Shown piece after piece: positions 14,651 through 16,935 of a DNA stretch of 16,935 bases. The notes under the pieces were generated by a model. It had not been told where the DNA came from. It saw only the letters and a program-made list of their open reading frames with translations, and did not search any database. Within the stretch, counting starts at the first letter, position 1, and each line of letters opens with the position of its first letter. Where the stretch lies: contig JANNOI010000012.1 in the NCBI GenBank assembly GCA_031398975.1, positions 1-16,935 of the forward strand. The letters are read 5' to 3'. The stretch comes from JAKFWI01 sp031398975 (GTDB lineage Bacteria; Pseudomonadota; Alphaproteobacteria; Caulobacterales; Aquidulcibacteraceae). Position numbers and translations under genes: made by a program.

Positions 14651-15287
14651 ACCCTTCAGACCGCGCCAGCGCCGCGCGCGCGGCGCGCGCCCGCCCCTCG
14701 ATCTCCGCCCAATCCTGCGCCGCGATCGCCTCCTCCGGCGCCAGGAAAGAGCCGCCCACGCACGCCACGTTCGCCAGCGCCAGATAGTCCCGCGCGCGCT
14801 CGAGATTGATCCCGCCCGTGGGGCAGAAGCGGATCGTGGGGAAGGGTCCGGCGAGCGCCTGCAGCGCCGCGGTCCCGCCCGATTGCGCGGCGGGGAAGAA
14901 TTTGAACCGGGTGAAGCCGCGCTCCAGCCCCGCCATCAGCTCGGAGGCGGTGGCGATGGCGGGCAGGAACGGCGCGCCCCGCGCCTTGGCCGCCGCCAGC
15001 AGCGCAGGCGTCGCGCCGGGGGAAACGGCAAAACGCGCGCCCGCGGCGAGCGCGGCGTCAAGATCGGCGCCGGTCAGCACCGTGCCGGCGCCGATCAAGG
15101 TCTCGGGGACTTCGGCGGCGATCCGCCCGATGGCCTCGAGCGCGGCGGGGGTGCGCAGCGTCAGCTCGATCGCGGTGACGCCGCCGCGCGCCAGCGCGCG
15201 CGCCAAGGGCGCGGCGTGGACGGCGTCCTGCAAAGTCACCACGGGCAAGACCGGGCCGGCGGACAGCACCTCGTCGATCGTCAGCAT
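14649..15287 (-). CDS. eda: KDPG aldolase (2-keto-3-deoxy-6-phosphogluconate aldolase)
   Basis: Eda cleaves 2-keto-3-deoxy-6-phosphogluconate to pyruvate and glyceraldehyde 3-phosphate. It is a class I aldolase with a TIM-barrel fold and 212 residues, the usual length. The Schiff-base lysine is K129 in RFKFFPA (four positions earlier than K133 of E. coli Eda), the catalytic glutamate is E41 in IELTLRT, and the phosphate-binding CPTGGI (155-160) and GGSF near 178-181 are present. The start ATG 15287 has GGGAG 6 bases upstream. It is the first gene of the eda-zwf-pgl-edd set and follows the serine hydrolase gene by 30 bases on the same strand, so the promoter may lie inside or before that gene. 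Confidence 0.96.
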   Translation of the reverse strand: MLTIDEVLSAGPVLPVVTLQDAVHAAPLARALARGGVTAIELTLRTPAALEAIGRIAAEVPETLIGAGTVLTGADLDAALAAGARFAVSPGATPALLAAAKARGAPFLPAIATASELMAGLERGFTRFKFFPAAQSGGTAALQALAGPFPTIRFCPTGGINLERARDYLALANVACVGGSFLAPEEAIAAQDWAEIEGRARAARAALARSEG

Positions 15288-15317
15288 CGCCTGCTCCCGT
15301 AGCCCATCGCGCCATCC

Positions 15318-16586
15318 TTAGCGGCGCGCGCGGCCCCCGGCGAGCGCGCTGTAAAGGGCCTTGACCGAAAGATCGCGCAGCGAGGGCTGATCGCCCAGAT
15401 GGTGCACCATGCCGACCGCGATCACATCGTTGGCGGGATCGATCCAGAACCAGGTCCCGAACGCCCCGCTCCAGGAATAGGTCCCGGCGCCTAGGCTCTC
15501 GCTCCCGCGCCTTCCGCCGGACTCGATCTGGACGTTGACGCCGAAGCGTGCGTCCTCGCGCTGAAAATTGACATTGGACGGCAATTGGTCCGATCGGATC
15601 CGCTTGACGCTCGCCCGGCTGAGGATGCGCACGCCGTCCAGCGCGCCGCCATTGCGCAGCATTTGGCAGAAGCGGAAATAGTCGCGCGCGGTGGAGAAAA
15701 GCCCCCCGCCGCCCGAAAGGAAGGCCGGCCGCTCTTCCGGGGGCCCGGTGAGATAGGCGAAGCCGGGCTGGGGCGTGAGCGCGCCGTCTGCGTCATAGCC
15801 ATAGACCGAGGCGACGCGGTGAAGCTTCACCTTGGGCACCGCGAACCCCGTATCGGGCATGCCCAGCGGGGCGAAGATCCGGGTGCGGAAAAACTGCTCG
15901 AGCGACATCCCGCTGATCCGCTCCACGATCACGCCCTGGATGTCGGTGGCGACCGAATAATACCAGCGCTCCCCCGGCTGGTAGGCGAGCGGCAGCGCCG
16001 CCAGCTTGGCGATCATCTCCGAGGCCGGCTGATCGCGGGCCAGCACCTCGCGCTCGCGGTAGAGGGCGTCCACCGGGGTCTGGGTGCTGAGGCCGTAGGC
16101 GAAGCCCGCCGTATGGGTCAGGAGGTGGCGCATCGTCATCGTGCGTTTCAGCGGCTTGCGCGCGCCGTTCTCCAGCACCGTCAGGCCGGCGAATTCAGGG
16201 ATGAATTTCGTGACCGGATCGTCGAAGCGCCACGCGCCCTGCTCGTGCAGGATCATCAGCGCCACGCCGGTGACCGGCTTGGTCATCGAGGCGATCCGGA
16301 AGATCGTGTTTTCGAGCATCGGGGCGTCGTCGGCGATGTCGCGCTTGCCGAACGTTTTGATCCGCGGGGGCTGGCCGTTGCGGGACACAAGCGTGACGAC
16401 GCCCGCCACCTTGCCCTGATCAATAAGGCTCTGCAGGGCCGCGTCATACCGCTCGAGCCCGCCGGCCGCGAACGCTGCGCGCGGCGGCGGCGCCATATCG
16501 GCCGCGCTGGCCGGGGCGGCTGCGCTCAGCCAAAGCCCCAAGGCAAAAAGAAGACGCGAGATCAGTGGGGTCGAGGCGGCGCGCAT
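15318..16586 (-). CDS. Secreted SxxK serine hydrolase (beta-lactamase class C/esterase-like)
   Basis: This is a 422-residue serine hydrolase of the penicillin-binding protein/class C beta-lactamase superfamily (EstB and 6-aminohexanoate-dimer hydrolase relatives). It has a signal peptide with cleavage likely after APASA (residue 28). The nucleophile motif is SMTK (S100, K103), the tyrosine motif is YSV (Y210), and the third motif region is WSGAFGTWFW (372-381), which replaces the KTG of true beta-lactamases. MRHLLTHTAGF (152-162) is also a family mark. Without the KTG and YxN forms, an esterase, amidase or D-amino-acid peptidase role is more likely than drug resistance. TGGAG lies 9 bases before ATG 16586. 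It lies 73 bases after rpmG and 30 bases before eda. Confidence 0.9.
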   Translation of the reverse strand: MRAASTPLISRLLFALGLWLSAAAPASAADMAPPPRAAFAAGGLERYDAALQSLIDQGKVAGVVTLVSRNGQPPRIKTFGKRDIADDAPMLENTIFRIASMTKPVTGVALMILHEQGAWRFDDPVTKFIPEFAGLTVLENGARKPLKRTMTMRHLLTHTAGFAYGLSTQTPVDALYREREVLARDQPASEMIAKLAALPLAYQPGERWYYSVATDIQGVIVERISGMSLEQFFRTRIFAPLGMPDTGFAVPKVKLHRVASVYGYDADGALTPQPGFAYLTGPPEERPAFLSGGGGLFSTARDYFRFCQMLRNGGALDGVRILSRASVKRIRSDQLPSNVNFQREDARFGVNVQIESGGRRGSESLGAGTYSWSGAFGTWFWIDPANDVIAVGMVHHLGDQPSLRDLSVKALYSALAGGRARR

Positions 16587-16659
16587 CGTAGGATGCTCCA
16601 GGCGATAGCGATGAGCCCTATCTAACCCGGCCTACGCGCACGACGCCCGCACGCTTAGC
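16587..16659. other. Intergenic region, rpmG to serine hydrolase gene
   Basis: The 73 bases hold the Shine-Dalgarno site of the serine hydrolase gene. I see no stem with a T-run and no clear promoter. Confidence 0.4.
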
Positions 16660-16827
16660 TTACTTTATTTTACCTTCGACGAACTCGACGTGCTTGCGCA
16701 CCACCGGATCGTATTTCTTAAGCTTAAGCTTCTCGGTCTTGGTGCGCGGATTTTTCTTCGTGACGTAGAAAAAGCCGGTGTCCGCTGAGGAATTCAGCCG
16801 GATCTTGATGGTGGTGGGCTTCGCCAT
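16660..16827 (-). CDS. rpmG: 50S ribosomal protein L33
   Basis: This is a 55-residue protein of the large ribosomal subunit, read on the minus strand from ATG 16827 to TAA 16660. It begins MAKPTTIKIRLNSSADTGFF, continues with YVTKKNPRTKTEKLKLKKYD and ends in PVVRKHVEFVEGKIK, matching bacterial L33 along its whole length. It carries no cysteine, so it is the zinc-free form. The sequence is most like alphaproteobacterial L33. The AAGCTTAAGCTT stretch encoding LKLK is a small local repeat. No strong Shine-Dalgarno sequence precedes the ATG. It is probably a separate transcription unit from the serine hydrolase gene. Confidence 0.97.
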   Translation of the reverse strand: MAKPTTIKIRLNSSADTGFFYVTKKNPRTKTEKLKLKKYDPVVRKHVEFVEGKIK

Positions 16828-16856
16828 GGAGTGTCGCCAGAAATCAGGAGCGCGGG

Positions 16857-16885
16857 AAATGCACCGCCGCGGGCGGGAAAGTCAA
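16857..16885 (-). promoter_or_regulatory. Possible rpmG promoter
   Basis: On the minus strand TTGACT (16885-16880) is followed after 17 bases by GCATTT (16862-16857), about 30 bases before the rpmG ATG. The -35 is good and the -10 weak, as is common in alphaproteobacteria. Confidence 0.4.
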
Positions 16886-16935
16886 GCGGGAGCGGGCCCT
16901 GCTCAGCCGCGCCGGCGGCGGGGGCGGTGGGGGGG
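16886..16935. other. G-rich right edge, no gene assigned
   Basis: The last bases of the + strand are very G-rich, ending in GGCGGGGGCGGTGGGGGG. I see no gene start here. It may be the tail of a GC-rich neighbouring gene, an intergenic G-tract, or low-quality sequence at the edge. Confidence 0.4.

Noticed and set aside
15318..16586. The serine hydrolase as an antibiotic-resistance beta-lactamase
   Set aside because: The SxxK motif is present, but YSV and WSGAFG replace the class C YxN and KTG motifs, as in esterase-like members.
16886..16935. G-rich end as a regulatory G-quadruplex
   Set aside because: The tracts are at the window edge, their context is unknown, and sequence quality at the end cannot be judged.

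Overview
The window looks like ordinary chromosome of a high-GC alphaproteobacterium. The evidence is a zinc-free alphaproteobacterial-type L33 (rpmG), a four-gene Entner-Doudoroff set, a HAD-UbiA fusion of the decaprenylphosphoryl-phosphoribose synthase type, and base composition of about 65-80% GC in the lines I counted by hand. The species is not identifiable from this. There are no tRNAs, rRNAs, CRISPR arrays, insertion sequences or phage genes that I can see, and no gene-free stretch exceeds 300 bases.

Left part (1-2145, + strand): an unresolved first ~215 bases, then a MacB/LolD-type ABC ATPase and its FtsX-fold permease, together a MacB-like exporter made as two polypeptides. The end of an adaptor (MacA/HlyD-type) gene might be expected just off the left edge, but I cannot see it.

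Surface-polysaccharide part (2152-6928): a Wzx-like flippase on the minus strand converges on the ABC permease. Divergent from it lie a monofunctional mannose-1-phosphate guanylyltransferase, a GtrA-type small membrane protein translationally coupled to it (GTGA overlap), and a HAD-UbiA fusion protein. Together they suggest sugar-nucleotide supply, making of a polyprenyl-phosphate-linked sugar, and flipping of lipid-linked sugars. The GtrA plus UbiA pair recalls the mycobacterial decaprenylphosphoryl-arabinose pathway (Rv3789 and Rv3806c). This is the most interesting module.

Middle (7002-9169): a secreted DUF3108 protein, a 6-pyruvoyl-tetrahydropterin synthase/QueD-family enzyme, and, convergent with it, a lower-GC orphan with two membrane helices followed by CBS-like repeats.

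Right part (9206-16827, all minus strand): transcription runs rpmG, a secreted SxxK serine hydrolase, then eda-zwf-pgl-edd with gaps of only 10-12 bases inside the set, then a secreted amidohydrolase of the imidazolonepropionase-like/Xaa-Pro-dipeptidase type, and finally the two-helix CBS-like gene. The four middle genes carry glucose 6-phosphate to pyruvate plus glyceraldehyde 3-phosphate. A glucokinase is not present in the window.
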